This document shows positions 17,283 through 25,716 of a stretch of 64,000 bases of DNA, piece by piece. Origin of the DNA: Arsenicicoccus bolidensis DSM 15745 (GTDB taxonomy: Bacteria; Actinomycetota; Actinomycetes; Actinomycetales; Dermatophilaceae); NCBI RefSeq assembly GCF_000426385.1, contig NZ_AUFG01000002.1:115575-179574 (forward strand), written 5' to 3'. Every line of letters starts with the position of its first letter. Position 1 is the first letter of the stretch. A program made the position numbers and the translations under genes. The notes beneath the pieces were generated by a model. The model was not told the origin of the DNA. It searched no databases and saw only the letters and a program-made list of their open reading frames with translations.

Positions 17283-18962
17283 ATGCACCGGTTCCATCGC
17301 GCAGCAGGCACCGCCGCCGTCCTCGTCGTGGGCGTCGTCGGCTCGCTCGGTCTCGCGGCCTGCGAGTCCACGCCGGACCGCACCGGGTCGACGGCCAGCG
17401 CCTCGTCGGCCTCCGCCGCCGACCCCTCGACCCTGCGCGTCCTGGCGGGATCGGAGGTCAAGGACATGGCCCCGATCCTGGAGGAGGCGCGGCAGGCCAC
17501 CGGAGTCACCGTCGAGCTCCACTACGCAGGCACCCTCGACGGCGCCGAGCAGGTCGCCTCCGGCGCCGCGGGCCGGTCGTACGACGCCACCTGGTTCTCC
17601 TCCAACCGCTACCTCGGGCTGCTGCCCGGCGGCAACCAGGCGCTGGCGTCCTCGACCAAGGTCATGGCCTCCCCCGTGGTCCTCGGCGTCCGCCCCGCCA
17701 AGGCCACCGAGCTCGGGTGGGACCGCACGCCGCCGACCTGGGCGCAGATCTCCCAGGCCGCCGCGGCCAAGAAGTTCACCTACGGCATGACCAACCCCGC
17801 CACCTCCAACAGCGGCTTCTCCGCGCTGGTCGGTGTCGCCACGGCGCTCGCCGGGGGCGGATCGGCGATCGACGGCCGACGGGTCGCGGCCGTCAAGCCG
17901 CAGCTGACCCAGTTCTTCTCCGGGCAGAGGCTTACCTCGGGGTCGTCGGGCTGGCTCGCCGAGCGCTTCCTGGAGCAGAGCGCGAACGGGCAGAGCGGCT
18001 CCGGCGGCTCGAGCCGGTCCGTGGACGGACTGATCAACTACGAGTCGGTGCTGCTGGGCCTGGGCGAGGGCGAGAGCACGGCGTCCAGCCGGCTCACCCT
18101 CGTCCGCCCCAAGGACGGGGTCGTGTCAGCCGACTACCCGCTGTCCCTCCTGACCACGGCCCAGGCCAAGCGCGGCGCCTACCAGAAGCTCGCGGACTGG
18201 CTGCGCACCCCGGACGCCCAGCGGGCGATCATGCAGCGCACGCACCGTCGACCCGTCGTGCCGGGCGTGCCGCTCGACCCCGCCTTCGGTCGGCAGCTGC
18301 TCGTGGAGCTGCCGTTCCCGGCCCAGCGCAGCACCGCGGACGGGCTCATCGCCACCTACCTCGACGAGGTGCGGCGACCCAGCCAGACGATCTACGTCCT
18401 GGACGTGTCGGGGTCCATGAACGGTGACCGGATCACCCAGCTCAAGCGCGCGTTCGCCACCCTGTCCGGGCAGGACGTGACCGGCACCGAGCAGTTCACG
18501 ACCTTCCGCCCCCGCGAGCGGGTGACCGTGATCCCGTTCAGCGACGAGGCCCGACAGGCCGAGTCGGTGCAGCTCGACCCCCGTGACCCCAAGGCTCAGC
18601 TCGGGGCCATCAACCGTGAGGTCTCGGCGCTGCAACCCGCCGGGGGCACGGCGATCTACTCCGCCCTGGACCGGGCGTACCAGACGGCGCGCGAGCAGGT
18701 GCGGGCCAACCCCGACACGTTCACGTCGGTGGTGCTGATGACCGACGGCGAGAAGACCGCAGGGATCGACGCGGCGCAGTTCCTGCGCACGTATGACGGC
18801 CTCCCGGACGAGGCGAAGGCCGTCCCGACGTTCACCGTGCTCTTCGGGGAGTCCGACGCCGACGAGCTGCGCGAGATCGCCACCCGCACGCACGGCAAGG
18901 TGTTCGACGCCCGCACCTCGTCGCTGCCCGCCATCTTCAAGGAGATCCGTGGCTACCAGTAG
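17283..18962 (+). CDS. Lipoprotein: solute-binding domain fused to a VWA domain
   Basis: This 559-residue lipoprotein has a lipobox at LAAC (Cys27), a low-complexity Ser/Ala linker, a type 2 periplasmic-binding fold (about 50-320; ATWFSSNRYLGLLPG, then TNPATSNSGFSALVG) and a von Willebrand A domain (about 368-556). The VWA has a complete MIDAS: DVSGSM (374-379), the Thr of PAGGTAIYSAL and the Asp of LMTDGEKT. It should bind a divalent metal and a protein partner outside the membrane. Its stop overlaps the XpaC-like gene start. There is no ABC permease, so the binding domain is unlikely to serve transport. Confidence 0.85.
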   Translation: MHRFHRAAGTAAVLVVGVVGSLGLAACESTPDRTGSTASASSASAADPSTLRVLAGSEVKDMAPILEEARQATGVTVELHYAGTLDGAEQVASGAAGRSYDATWFSSNRYLGLLPGGNQALASSTKVMASPVVLGVRPAKATELGWDRTPPTWAQISQAAAAKKFTYGMTNPATSNSGFSALVGVATALAGGGSAIDGRRVAAVKPQLTQFFSGQRLTSGSSGWLAERFLEQSANGQSGSGGSSRSVDGLINYESVLLGLGEGESTASSRLTLVRPKDGVVSADYPLSLLTTAQAKRGAYQKLADWLRTPDAQRAIMQRTHRRPVVPGVPLDPAFGRQLLVELPFPAQRSTADGLIATYLDEVRRPSQTIYVLDVSGSMNGDRITQLKRAFATLSGQDVTGTEQFTTFRPRERVTVIPFSDEARQAESVQLDPRDPKAQLGAINREVSALQPAGGTAIYSALDRAYQTAREQVRANPDTFTSVVLMTDGEKTAGIDAAQFLRTYDGLPDEAKAVPTFTVLFGESDADELREIATRTHGKVFDARTSSLPAIFKEIRGYQ

Positions 18963-19617
18963 GTCCGAGAACCTCGGCTCCCGGTTCGCCCGCTACCTGG
19001 GCTCGACGCGCAACATCGTCGGGTCGGTCGCAGCCCTCGGCGCGCTCGGCGCCACCGTCCCCACGGGCGTCGCAGGACCGGTGTGGCCCCTCGTGGTCGC
19101 GGGGACCTACGGGATCGGGGCGCTGCTGAGCCCGCGCGAGCGCGCCAGCTTCGCGCCGTCCGGGTTCGCGTCGACCCGGGCCCAGGCCGCGGAGCTCCAA
19201 GGGCACCTCGCCGAGCTCGGAGCGCGCGTGCGCCGCTACGACAATCGCCTGCCCGACGACGTGCTCACGGCATACGGCCGGATCGAGGAGGGGCTGTCCG
19301 AGGTGCTGGTCCGCGCGGACTCGCTCACCGCGGAGTCCGACCGGTTCTTCGTCGTCGGCCGCATCGTCGACGACTACCTGCCGGCCGCGCTCGAGACCTA
19401 TGCCAACCTGCCGCGGTCCTTCGCCATGCGGCACCGCGCCGAGGGGCGGCGGACGGCCCACGAGGAGCTCCTCCACCAGCTCGGCATCATCGAGACCCAG
19501 ATCGAGCAGATCGCCGCGGCCATCTATGCCGGTGACGCGGAGACGCTCGCCGCCAGGAGCAGGTTCTTGGAGGATCGCTTCGCGGACTCCTCGTTGCGGC
19601 TCCCGCCCCGCCCGTAG
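18949..19617 (+). CDS. XpaC-like membrane protein (BCIP-hydrolysis family)
   Basis: This 222-residue protein has two N-terminal hydrophobic helices (about 20-55) and then a long helical cytoplasmic part (RAQAAELQGHLAELGARVRR; RSFAMRHRAEGRRTAHEELL). It resembles the 5-bromo-4-chloroindolyl phosphate hydrolysis (XpaC) family, whose real activity is unknown. The GTG at 18949 follows GGAG and overlaps the VWA gene by 14 nt. In other genomes, XpaC-like genes often sit with telA-type toxic-anion-resistance genes; none is present here. It probably acts with the VWA lipoprotein at the membrane. Confidence 0.7.
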   Translation: MATSRSENLGSRFARYLGSTRNIVGSVAALGALGATVPTGVAGPVWPLVVAGTYGIGALLSPRERASFAPSGFASTRAQAAELQGHLAELGARVRRYDNRLPDDVLTAYGRIEEGLSEVLVRADSLTAESDRFFVVGRIVDDYLPAALETYANLPRSFAMRHRAEGRRTAHEELLHQLGIIETQIEQIAAAIYAGDAETLAARSRFLEDRFADSSLRLPPRP

Positions 19618-19689
19618 CCGCCTCGCCGGCGCTGGGAGATAAAGCCGTCGAGGCTCAGGACGCAGGCGACCGGGCCCCCCGTGAAGGAC

Positions 19690-19724
19690 CCGGCCGGGCG
19701 CCTCCCCCTCGCGCGCCCGACCGG
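19690..19724. terminator. Hairpin after the SBP/VWA/XpaC-like operon
   Basis: Twelve-bp arms with one mismatch (CCGGCCGGGCGC and GCGCCCGACCGG) enclose an 11-nt C-rich loop, in the gap between the operon and the next tetR gene. It probably terminates the operon. Confidence 0.45.
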
Positions 19725-19760
19725 GCGTCGTGCTGGGAAGCCCGGTTCTTGGGATAGGTT

Positions 19761-19783
19761 ACAACACTTGTTGTGCCGATAAT
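19761..19783 (+). promoter_or_regulatory. Operator ACAACA-N2-TGTTGT plus -10 GATAAT of tetR gene
   Basis: The inverted repeat ACAACACTTGTTGT (19761-19774) lies immediately before GATAAT (19778-19783), which is 6 nt from the ATG at 19790. The arrangement suits autorepression of the leaderless tetR gene. Confidence 0.55.
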
Positions 19784-19789
19784 GGGTAC

Positions 19790-20326
19790 ATGCCCGATCG
19801 TCGTACCTCCGTGCTGGAGGCCGCCATCCAGCTCCTGGCCGAGGGCGGCGCCAAGGGGCTGTCCCACCGCTCCATCGACCGGGCGCTGCGAATCCCGTTG
19901 GGCAGCACCGCGAACTACTTCCCGACGCGGCAGTCGCTGGTGGACGCGATCCTCCTCCAGATCGAGGCGCGGGACCTTCAGGCGTACTACCCGATCGCCC
20001 CCGGATCCGATGTCCACGATGCGGACGTCCTGGTCGACTTCCTCGTGGAGTTCATCCGCGTGGCCGCGCTCGAGGACGGCGGGATCCACACCCGCGCCCG
20101 GCTCGCGCTCGCCTCCGAGGGGGGCGTCGACCTGTCCGAGCACCGTCGCCGCCAGGTCAGCGGCCTGGCCGAGCTGGTGGAGGCGGTGGGCACCCCGGCG
20201 CCCTTCCGGGTCGCGATGACGGTGTCGGCGCTCATGGACGGGACGATCCTCCACCTGATGACGGGTCAGGTCGAGCTGGACCCGGCCGCCACCCGATTCG
20301 CGCTCCACCAGCTGCTCAGCCACTGA
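19790..20326 (+). CDS. TetR-family regulator
   Basis: This 178-residue protein has an N-terminal HTH (residues about 6-52; LSHRSIDRALRIPLGSTANY, then FPTRQSLVDAILLQIE), and its C-terminal helices end in MTGQVELDPAATRFALHQLL. This resembles TetR proteins that lie next to transporters. The ATG at 19790 sits 6 nt after GATAAT, so the mRNA is probably leaderless. A palindrome just before the promoter suggests autoregulation. Fifty bp downstream, the DAACS symporter gene has its own leaderless promoter, so it may or may not be a target. Confidence 0.85.
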   Translation: MPDRRTSVLEAAIQLLAEGGAKGLSHRSIDRALRIPLGSTANYFPTRQSLVDAILLQIEARDLQAYYPIAPGSDVHDADVLVDFLVEFIRVAALEDGGIHTRARLALASEGGVDLSEHRRRQVSGLAELVEAVGTPAPFRVAMTVSALMDGTILHLMTGQVELDPAATRFALHQLLSH

Positions 20327-20375
20327 CCCTCGCCCCGCGCGCAGACGCCGGCCGGCACGGCCCTAGGCTCGGCGC

Positions 20376-21596
20376 ATGACCGCGTCACCCGGCCGCCGCA
20401 TCGGCCTGCTTCCCAAGATCATCATCGCCATCGTCCTCGGCATCGTCTGCGGGCTCTTCTTCCCCGACTGGCTGACCCGGGTCTTCGTGACCGTCAACGG
20501 ACTCTTCGGCAACTTCCTCGGCTTCGTCATCCCGCTGATCATCCTCGGGCTCATCGCCCCGGCCATCTCCGAGCTCGGCGCCGGCGCCGGCAAGTGGCTC
20601 GCCATCACCACGGCGATCGCCTACGGCTCCACCCTGTTCGCCGGGTTCCTGGGCTTCGGGGTGAGCATGGCGGTGCTGCCGGGTCTGCTGGCGGACAAGA
20701 AGGTCGGCTCGGTCGCCAACCCCGAGGACTCCCTGCTGGCGCCGTACTTCAAGGTCGAGATGGCTCCGGCCTTCGGCGTCATGACCGCCCTGCTGCTGGC
20801 CTTCGTGATCGGTGTCGCGCTCACCACGATCAAGGGCGACGTCATCCACCGCGGCTTCGTCGAGTTCCGCGAGGTCATCAACAAGGTCATCACCGCGATC
20901 ATCATCCCGCTGCTGCCCATCTACATCTTCGGCATCTTCCTCAACATGACCGCGGCGGGCGAGACCTACAACGTCATCACGACCTTCCTCGGCGTGATCC
21001 TCATGGTCTTCGCCCTGACGGTGGTCCTCCTGCTCATCCAGTACTCCGTCGCGGGAGCCATCGCCCACCGCAACCCGCTGCGGATGCTGCGAGAGCTGCT
21101 CCCGGCCTACGCCACCGCCCTCGGCACCTCGTCCTCCGCCGCGACGATCCCCGTGACGCTGCGCCAGACCATCCGCTCCGGCGTCTCGGAGCCCGTGGCG
21201 TCGTTCGTCATCCCCCTGTGCGCGACCATCCACCTGGCCGGCTCGACGCTCAAGATCACCTGCTTCTCGCTCGCCGTGATGCTCCTCTACGGCCTCCCCA
21301 TCCACACCGGGACGATCGTCGGCTTCATCATGCTGCTCGGCATCATGATGGTCGCCGCCCCGGGCGTCCCCGGCGGCGCGATCATGACGGCCACCGCGCT
21401 CCTGCAGAGCCAGCTCGGCTTCAACGCGGGGCAGGTCGGCCTGATGATCGCGACCTACATCGCGATCGACTCCTTCGGCACCGCCACCAACGTCACCGGG
21501 GACGCGGCCATCGCGCACGTCGTCGACACGCTCGCGCGACGCGACCGCCGCCGCCACGGCGAGCCTGACCTCCACGACGGGACGGCTCTCGCCTGA
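20376..21596 (+). CDS. Dicarboxylate/amino acid:cation symporter (DAACS)
   Basis: This 406-residue membrane carrier of the GltP/DctA/SstT superfamily shows the Ser-rich reentrant loop (ALGTSSSAATIPVTLRQ), the pore segment GVPGGAIMTATALLQSQL and the last-helix motif IATYIAIDSFGTATNVTGD. It takes up an acidic or small neutral amino acid or dicarboxylate with Na+ or H+. Its DSFGTATNVTGD motif is typical of the family, but substrate is not predictable. The ATG at 20376 lies 6 nt after TAGGCT, suggesting leaderless translation. A strong bidirectional terminator follows. Confidence 0.88.
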   Translation: MTASPGRRIGLLPKIIIAIVLGIVCGLFFPDWLTRVFVTVNGLFGNFLGFVIPLIILGLIAPAISELGAGAGKWLAITTAIAYGSTLFAGFLGFGVSMAVLPGLLADKKVGSVANPEDSLLAPYFKVEMAPAFGVMTALLLAFVIGVALTTIKGDVIHRGFVEFREVINKVITAIIIPLLPIYIFGIFLNMTAAGETYNVITTFLGVILMVFALTVVLLLIQYSVAGAIAHRNPLRMLRELLPAYATALGTSSSAATIPVTLRQTIRSGVSEPVASFVIPLCATIHLAGSTLKITCFSLAVMLLYGLPIHTGTIVGFIMLLGIMMVAAPGVPGGAIMTATALLQSQLGFNAGQVGLMIATYIAIDSFGTATNVTGDAAIAHVVDTLARRDRRRHGEPDLHDGTALA

Positions 21597-21629
21597 CTCA
21601 GGTCGAGCCCCGGCGCCCCGCGTCGGCGA

Positions 21630-21662
21630 AAGGGCCCCCGAGCACGCTGCTCGGGGGCCCTT
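21630..21662. terminator. Strong bidirectional terminator
   Basis: Perfect 15-bp arms (AAGGGCCCCCGAGCA and TGCTCGGGGGCCCTT) enclose a CGC loop between the convergent DAACS and DoxX genes. The outer A/T pairs give a short U-tract in either direction. Confidence 0.85.
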
Positions 21663-21681
21663 CGACGTCGCCGGGGCAGCG

Positions 21682-22065
21682 TCAGTCCGCGGCGACGGCC
21701 AGCAGACCGCCGGTGATCGCGACGTTGGACATGAAGTGGTTGCGCTCGACGAAGGCCTTGCGCGGGTCGTCCATCGACCAGAACGCGTGGCCCGCGACGT
21801 TGGTGGGCTGCAGCAGGGCCGCGAGCGCGAGCGCCGAGGCACGCGGCGCGATGCCCAGGGCCAAGGACGCACCGCAGGTGATCATGGCGGCGCCGTTGAG
21901 CCGCACGAGGTCGGCCGGGGCGGCGAGGTCGGGCAGCCCGTAGCGCTGCCGGGCCGCGTCGAGCAGCCCGCCGGTGTAGGTCTGGTCCTTGAGCTGGTTG
22001 AGACCTCCCATGACGAACAGGGAGCCCAGCATCAGACGGGCGGCGGCCTTGACGGGGTGGATCAT
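21682..22065 (-). CDS. DoxX family membrane protein
   Basis: This 127-residue protein has four hydrophobic segments: RLMLGSLFVMGGLNQLKD, the AMITCGASLALGIAP region, ASALALAALLQPTNVAGHAF and the C-terminal ITGGLLAVAA. DoxX-like proteins are linked to quinone or thiol redox biology but the role is unproven. The ATG at 22065 follows GGAGGC; an upstream ATG would add 59 residues with no ribosome site. It is convergent with the symporter gene and separated from it by the terminator. Confidence 0.82.
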   Translation of the reverse strand: MIHPVKAAARLMLGSLFVMGGLNQLKDQTYTGGLLDAARQRYGLPDLAAPADLVRLNGAAMITCGASLALGIAPRASALALAALLQPTNVAGHAFWSMDDPRKAFVERNHFMSNVAITGGLLAVAAD

Positions 22066-22150
22066 CGGGAGCCTCCGGGAGGTCGGGGTGCGTGGGGTCC
22101 ACGCTACTGCGCAGCCGTCCCTGCCCCCATCGCGCCTGAGAGGATGAGGC

Positions 22151-22363
22151 ATGACCGAGCTGCCCGTCCTTGACCTGCGACGGGCGCGGGTGGTGGTCCC
22201 CGCGCCGGGCGACGGCCCCGGGAGCTGGGCTGGGGCCGCCACGGGGCGAGCGCGGCACCCGGGTCACGGCCTGGCTGGGTGACGACCCGCTGACCGTGAC
22301 CTACGACGGGCGACCGGACGCACGCCGCGAGCGCCTCACGCGACTCACGTGGCCCCGCGGGTC
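22151..22363 (+). pseudogene. Remnant of a glycosidase-like gene (PGSWAGA family)
   Basis: An ATG at 22151 opens a frame encoding LDLRRARVVVPAPGDGPGSW and then stops after 43 codons. A second frame continues from about 22250 with RVTAWLGDDPLTVTYDGRPD. I recall these as the N-terminal and C-terminal motifs of a GH43/DUF377-like actinobacterial protein that is normally several hundred residues long. The middle is missing and the frame is broken, so this looks like a deletion remnant. The identification rests on memory of the motifs and is uncertain. No other gene is visible between DoxX and CueP. Confidence 0.4.
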
Positions 22364-22417
22364 CGACAGCTCACATGTCTCCAGCGCCTCGACCGCGGCG
22401 CGGTGCTGGTGGGGGCC

Positions 22418-23071
22418 TCAGGCGAGCTGGAGCGTCGCGACGCAGGTGGGGCTCGTGCCGTCGGTGGCGAAGGGTGCCTTCACCGTCTTTCCGCCATACG
22501 CCACCGTGATGGTGCCGGTGACGTCGCGGGGCAGCCAGAAGCCCACGAACCCGTTGGCGTAGGTCGTGACCTGCTCGTCCACGAGGGCCTTGCCGTCCGC
22601 GTCGGTGATGGTGACCTTCATCGTCTTGTCGGCGAGCTCGCCCTGGCAGCCGGTGAGGTGGTGGTAGAAGCACTCGTGCGTCTGCGAGACGTAGGGTGCC
22701 ATGGAGAGGTAGAAGGAGTCGCTGGGGATCGGCAGCGCGGCGGTGGCGCCGGAGGGGTCGGTCAGCTGCAGCTCACCCTGGCGGACCGAGCCCTTGAGCC
22801 CCTTGGCCTTGTCGTCCTGGGTGCGGTCCAGCTCGGACACGATCGCCTTGACGTCCTTGCCGGCGAGACCGTTGCGGGCCAGGAAGGCCTGGGCGTCACC
22901 GGCCCCCGCGCCGGATCCCTGGGTCGACCCCGACGCTGACGACGACGCAGCCGCGCTGGGGGTCGCGGCCGCGGCGTTCTGGGAGGAGGAGTTCTGGGCG
23001 GTCTGGCTCGAGCAGCCCGCGAGGGCGAGGGCCAGCGAGAGGGCGGCGATGGTGAGGGCTCGGGTGCGCAT
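22418..23071 (-). CDS. CueP-like copper-binding lipoprotein
   Basis: This 217-residue lipoprotein has a lipobox at LALAGC (Cys20), a Ser/Ala-rich linker to residue 58 and a CueP-type domain. The family's three metal-site cysteines are present as C134, C142 (SQTHECFYHHLTGCQGE) and C210 (TSPTC). The spacing of 8 and 68 residues equals that of Salmonella CueP (96, 104, 172). CueP binds copper outside the cytoplasm. No copper ATPase or CueR-type gene is visible here. TAGGAG lies upstream of the ATG at unusually long range. It is followed by gene remnants, so it appears monocistronic. Confidence 0.82.
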   Translation of the reverse strand: MRTRALTIAALSLALALAGCSSQTAQNSSSQNAAAATPSAAASSSASGSTQGSGAGAGDAQAFLARNGLAGKDVKAIVSELDRTQDDKAKGLKGSVRQGELQLTDPSGATAALPIPSDSFYLSMAPYVSQTHECFYHHLTGCQGELADKTMKVTITDADGKALVDEQVTTYANGFVGFWLPRDVTGTITVAYGGKTVKAPFATDGTSPTCVATLQLA

Positions 23072-23100
23072 GGGGGCTCACGCTCCTAGGGGTGGATGCG

Positions 23101-23140
23101 CCGGGGGCGGTCGAGACTCCATGGTCTCAACCGCCCCCGG
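23101..23140 (-). terminator. Terminator of the MMPL gene
   Basis: A 17-bp stem with one mismatch (CCGGGGGCGGT-C-GAGAC pairing with GTCTC-A-ACCGCCCCCGG) and a TCCATG loop lies directly after the MMPL stop and before the cueP-like start. Confidence 0.75.
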
Positions 23141-23163
23141 CCGCTCGCGCACCGGCCCCCGCA

Positions 23164-25650
23164 TCAGGCGTGCGGGTGCCCCTGCACCTTGTCGACGAGC
23201 TTGACGCCCTCGACGTCGACGTCCGGCACGATCCGGTCGAGCCAGCGAGGCATCCACCACGCGCGCTCGCCGAGCAGGTGCATGACGGCGGGCGTCAGCG
23301 TCATCCGGATCAGGAAGGCGTCGATGAGGACGCCCAGGGCCAGGCCGAAGCCGATCGGGCGGATCATCGTCAGCTCGGCGTGCACGAAGCCCGCGAAGAC
23401 CGACACCATGATGATCGCCGCCGCCGTCACGACCGCGGCCGCGTGGCTGAAGCCCGTCCGCACGGCCCGGCGTGCGTCCTCGCCGTGGACGTGGGACTCG
23501 CGCATCCCCGAGACGAGGAACATCTGGTAGTCCATCGCCAGGCCGAACAGCACCCCGATGAGCAGGATGGGCAGGAAGCTGAGGATGGCGCCGGGGTTGG
23601 TGACCCCGAAGATCGACCCGAGCGTCCCCTCCTGGTAGACGGCGACCACGCCGCCGAACGCCGCGGCCAGCGAGAGCAGGAAGCCTCCGGTCGCGATGAG
23701 GGGGACCACCACCGAGCGGAACACCATGAGCAGCAGCACCAGCGACAGTCCGACGACGATCAGCAGGTAGGGCGGCAGCGCGTCGGCGAGCTTCTGGGAG
23801 ATGTCGATGTTGGCGACGGTCTGCCCGGTCACCTTGACGTCGGCCCCGGTGACCTCCTTGATGAAGGGCGCGTCCTCGCGGATCTGGTGGACGGCGTCCA
23901 CCGTCGCCTGGTCGGCCGGGCCCTTCTTGGGGATGGCCTGGTAGACCGCGGTGCGCCCGTCCTTGCTGAGGCCGGCGGGCATCACGCTGACCAGGCCGGA
24001 GTTGAGCTTGAGAGCCTCGGCGACGTCGAGCTGGCGGTCCTTGGCGGCCAGCTCGTCGAGCCCGGCGGGCAGCGTGGCGACGGCGACGATGGGTCCGTTG
24101 GCGCCCTCGCCGAACTTCTCGCCGATGGTGGCGTAGGCCTGGTAGCCGGTGGACGACTGAGGCTCCGACCCCCCGTCCGGGAGACCGAGGCGCAAGCCGG
24201 CGGCCGGGGCAGCCAGGAAGGCCACGAGAGCCAGACCGGCCACGATCGCGGGCCAGGGGTGACGCGTGACGATCGCCCCCCACCCACGGTCGGCGTGCTC
24301 GGCGTCGCGCGGGTGCTCGTCCGTCAGGGACTCGCCGCGGGCGTTGAAGCCGTGCTTGCGCCACGTCCGCCGCGGCAGCATGCGGTGGCCCGCGAGCGAC
24401 ATCAGGGCCGGCAGCAGGGTGAGGTTGATGAGGACGGCGCAGGCCACGGTCCCCGCCGCGGCGAAGCCCATGGTGCCGAGGAAGCCGATACCCGTCACGG
24501 CGAGCGCGGCCAGCGCGATGAACACCGTCATCCCCGCGAAGGTCACGGCGTTGCCGGCGGTCCCGACGGCGAGCGCGATGGACTCGGTCCGACCCATGCC
24601 GGTCTTGAGCTGCTCGCGGTGCCGGTTGACGATGAAGAGCGCGTAGTCGATGCCGACGGCGATACCGATCATCAGGCCGAGGGCAGGTGTCACGGAGTTG
24701 AGCTCGACGACCTTGCTCAGCGCCAGGGTGGCGCCGGTGCCCAGCGCGACCCCGCCGATGGCCATGAGCAGGGGCAGGCCCGCCGCGACGAGGGTGCCGA
24801 GCATGACCATCAGGACGATGGCGGCGATGACGATGCCGATGATCTCGCCGGGGCCGATGACGCTGGAGACGTCCTCGACGAGCTCCTTGCCGAAGTAGGT
24901 CTTGACGCCGGTCTTGGCCAGCTGCCCCTCGATGGCCGTGACCTGCTGCCGCTGCTCGGGGGAGACGCTGTGGATCTCGTCCTTGAAGCGCACCTGCGTC
25001 ATGGCGGCGGTGCCGTCCGCGGAGACGAACCTCGTGTCCTTGGTCAGGGCGACCTCGCGCTGACCGAGGGCCAGCTCGCGCTTGCCGCGCTCGAGCTGGG
25101 CGCGTCCGTCGGCGAGCTGCTTGGTGCTGGCCGCGAGCTTGGCCCGCGCGTCCGTCAGCTGTTGGCCCTTGAGCAGCCCGAGCCTGGCGGCCCCGTCGAC
25201 CTGACCCTGACCCTTGGCCAGCTCGGCCTCGCCGGCGCGCAGCCTGCTCTCGCTGGCGTCGAGCTGCTTCTGGCCGTCGGCCGTCTTGCGCTGCGCCTCG
25301 TCGAGCTGCTTCTGCGTGGCGAAGGGGTCGATGGCGTCCGCCACCTGCGGGAGCGCCTCCCAGTCGGTGACGGCCTTGGCGACGGCGGCCTGCTGGGCGG
25401 GGGTGAAGCGCCCGGACTCGGTGCGGAAGACGACCGTCCCGATACCGCCCGCCGCGTCGGGGATCTCCCGCTTGAGGGTGTCGAGGGTCTGCTGGAACTC
25501 CAGCCCTTCGACGGTCATCGTGCTGCTGAGGGGCGTCCGGAAGGCCGCGGCCGCCCCGGACACACCGCCGAGCAGCAGCAGCCAGGCGATGATCACGGCC
25601 CAGGGCTTGCGGGCCGAGAAGAGGCCTAGGCGATAGAGCAGGGTGGCCAT
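23164..25650 (-). CDS. MMPL family RND exporter
   Basis: This 828-residue protein has two MMPL halves. Each has one helix (MATLLYRLGLFSARKP start; then WPAIVAGLALVAFLAAPAAG), a large extracytoplasmic domain and five further helices. The first extracytoplasmic domain contains a coiled-coil-like repeat (LAKGQGQVDGAARLGLLKGQ, LAASTKQLADGRAQLERGK). GIDYALFIVNRHREQL is the conserved proton-relay helix segment. The family exports lipids or drugs. It follows a tetR gene in the same direction 67 nt downstream, so it is probably its target. The ATG at 25650 fits the family N-terminus. Confidence 0.92.
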   Translation of the reverse strand: MATLLYRLGLFSARKPWAVIIAWLLLLGGVSGAAAAFRTPLSSTMTVEGLEFQQTLDTLKREIPDAAGGIGTVVFRTESGRFTPAQQAAVAKAVTDWEALPQVADAIDPFATQKQLDEAQRKTADGQKQLDASESRLRAGEAELAKGQGQVDGAARLGLLKGQQLTDARAKLAASTKQLADGRAQLERGKRELALGQREVALTKDTRFVSADGTAAMTQVRFKDEIHSVSPEQRQQVTAIEGQLAKTGVKTYFGKELVEDVSSVIGPGEIIGIVIAAIVLMVMLGTLVAAGLPLLMAIGGVALGTGATLALSKVVELNSVTPALGLMIGIAVGIDYALFIVNRHREQLKTGMGRTESIALAVGTAGNAVTFAGMTVFIALAALAVTGIGFLGTMGFAAAGTVACAVLINLTLLPALMSLAGHRMLPRRTWRKHGFNARGESLTDEHPRDAEHADRGWGAIVTRHPWPAIVAGLALVAFLAAPAAGLRLGLPDGGSEPQSSTGYQAYATIGEKFGEGANGPIVAVATLPAGLDELAAKDRQLDVAEALKLNSGLVSVMPAGLSKDGRTAVYQAIPKKGPADQATVDAVHQIREDAPFIKEVTGADVKVTGQTVANIDISQKLADALPPYLLIVVGLSLVLLLMVFRSVVVPLIATGGFLLSLAAAFGGVVAVYQEGTLGSIFGVTNPGAILSFLPILLIGVLFGLAMDYQMFLVSGMRESHVHGEDARRAVRTGFSHAAAVVTAAAIIMVSVFAGFVHAELTMIRPIGFGLALGVLIDAFLIRMTLTPAVMHLLGERAWWMPRWLDRIVPDVDVEGVKLVDKVQGHPHA

Positions 25651-25716
25651 GTGTCGGTCGCTCCGATCGGTGGGTGGTGCAGCGTTGGTGGGTGCAGCGT
25701 CGTGGGTGTCAGCAGG

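Noticed and set aside
17283..18962. Calling the SBP-VWA lipoprotein an ABC importer component
   Set aside because: No permease or ATPase gene is in its operon; the upstream ABC genes are of exporter type and separated by over 100 bp.
20385..21872. A 495-codon minus-strand frame opposite the DAACS gene
   Set aside because: Its composition (runs of Asp, Glu, Gly and Arg) is an antisense artefact; the plus strand carries clear DAACS motifs.
23092..25629. An 845-codon plus-strand frame opposite the MMPL gene
   Set aside because: It is rich in Arg, His, Gly and Asp with no domain, and is the mirror of the strongly coding MMPL gene, as expected in GC-rich DNA.
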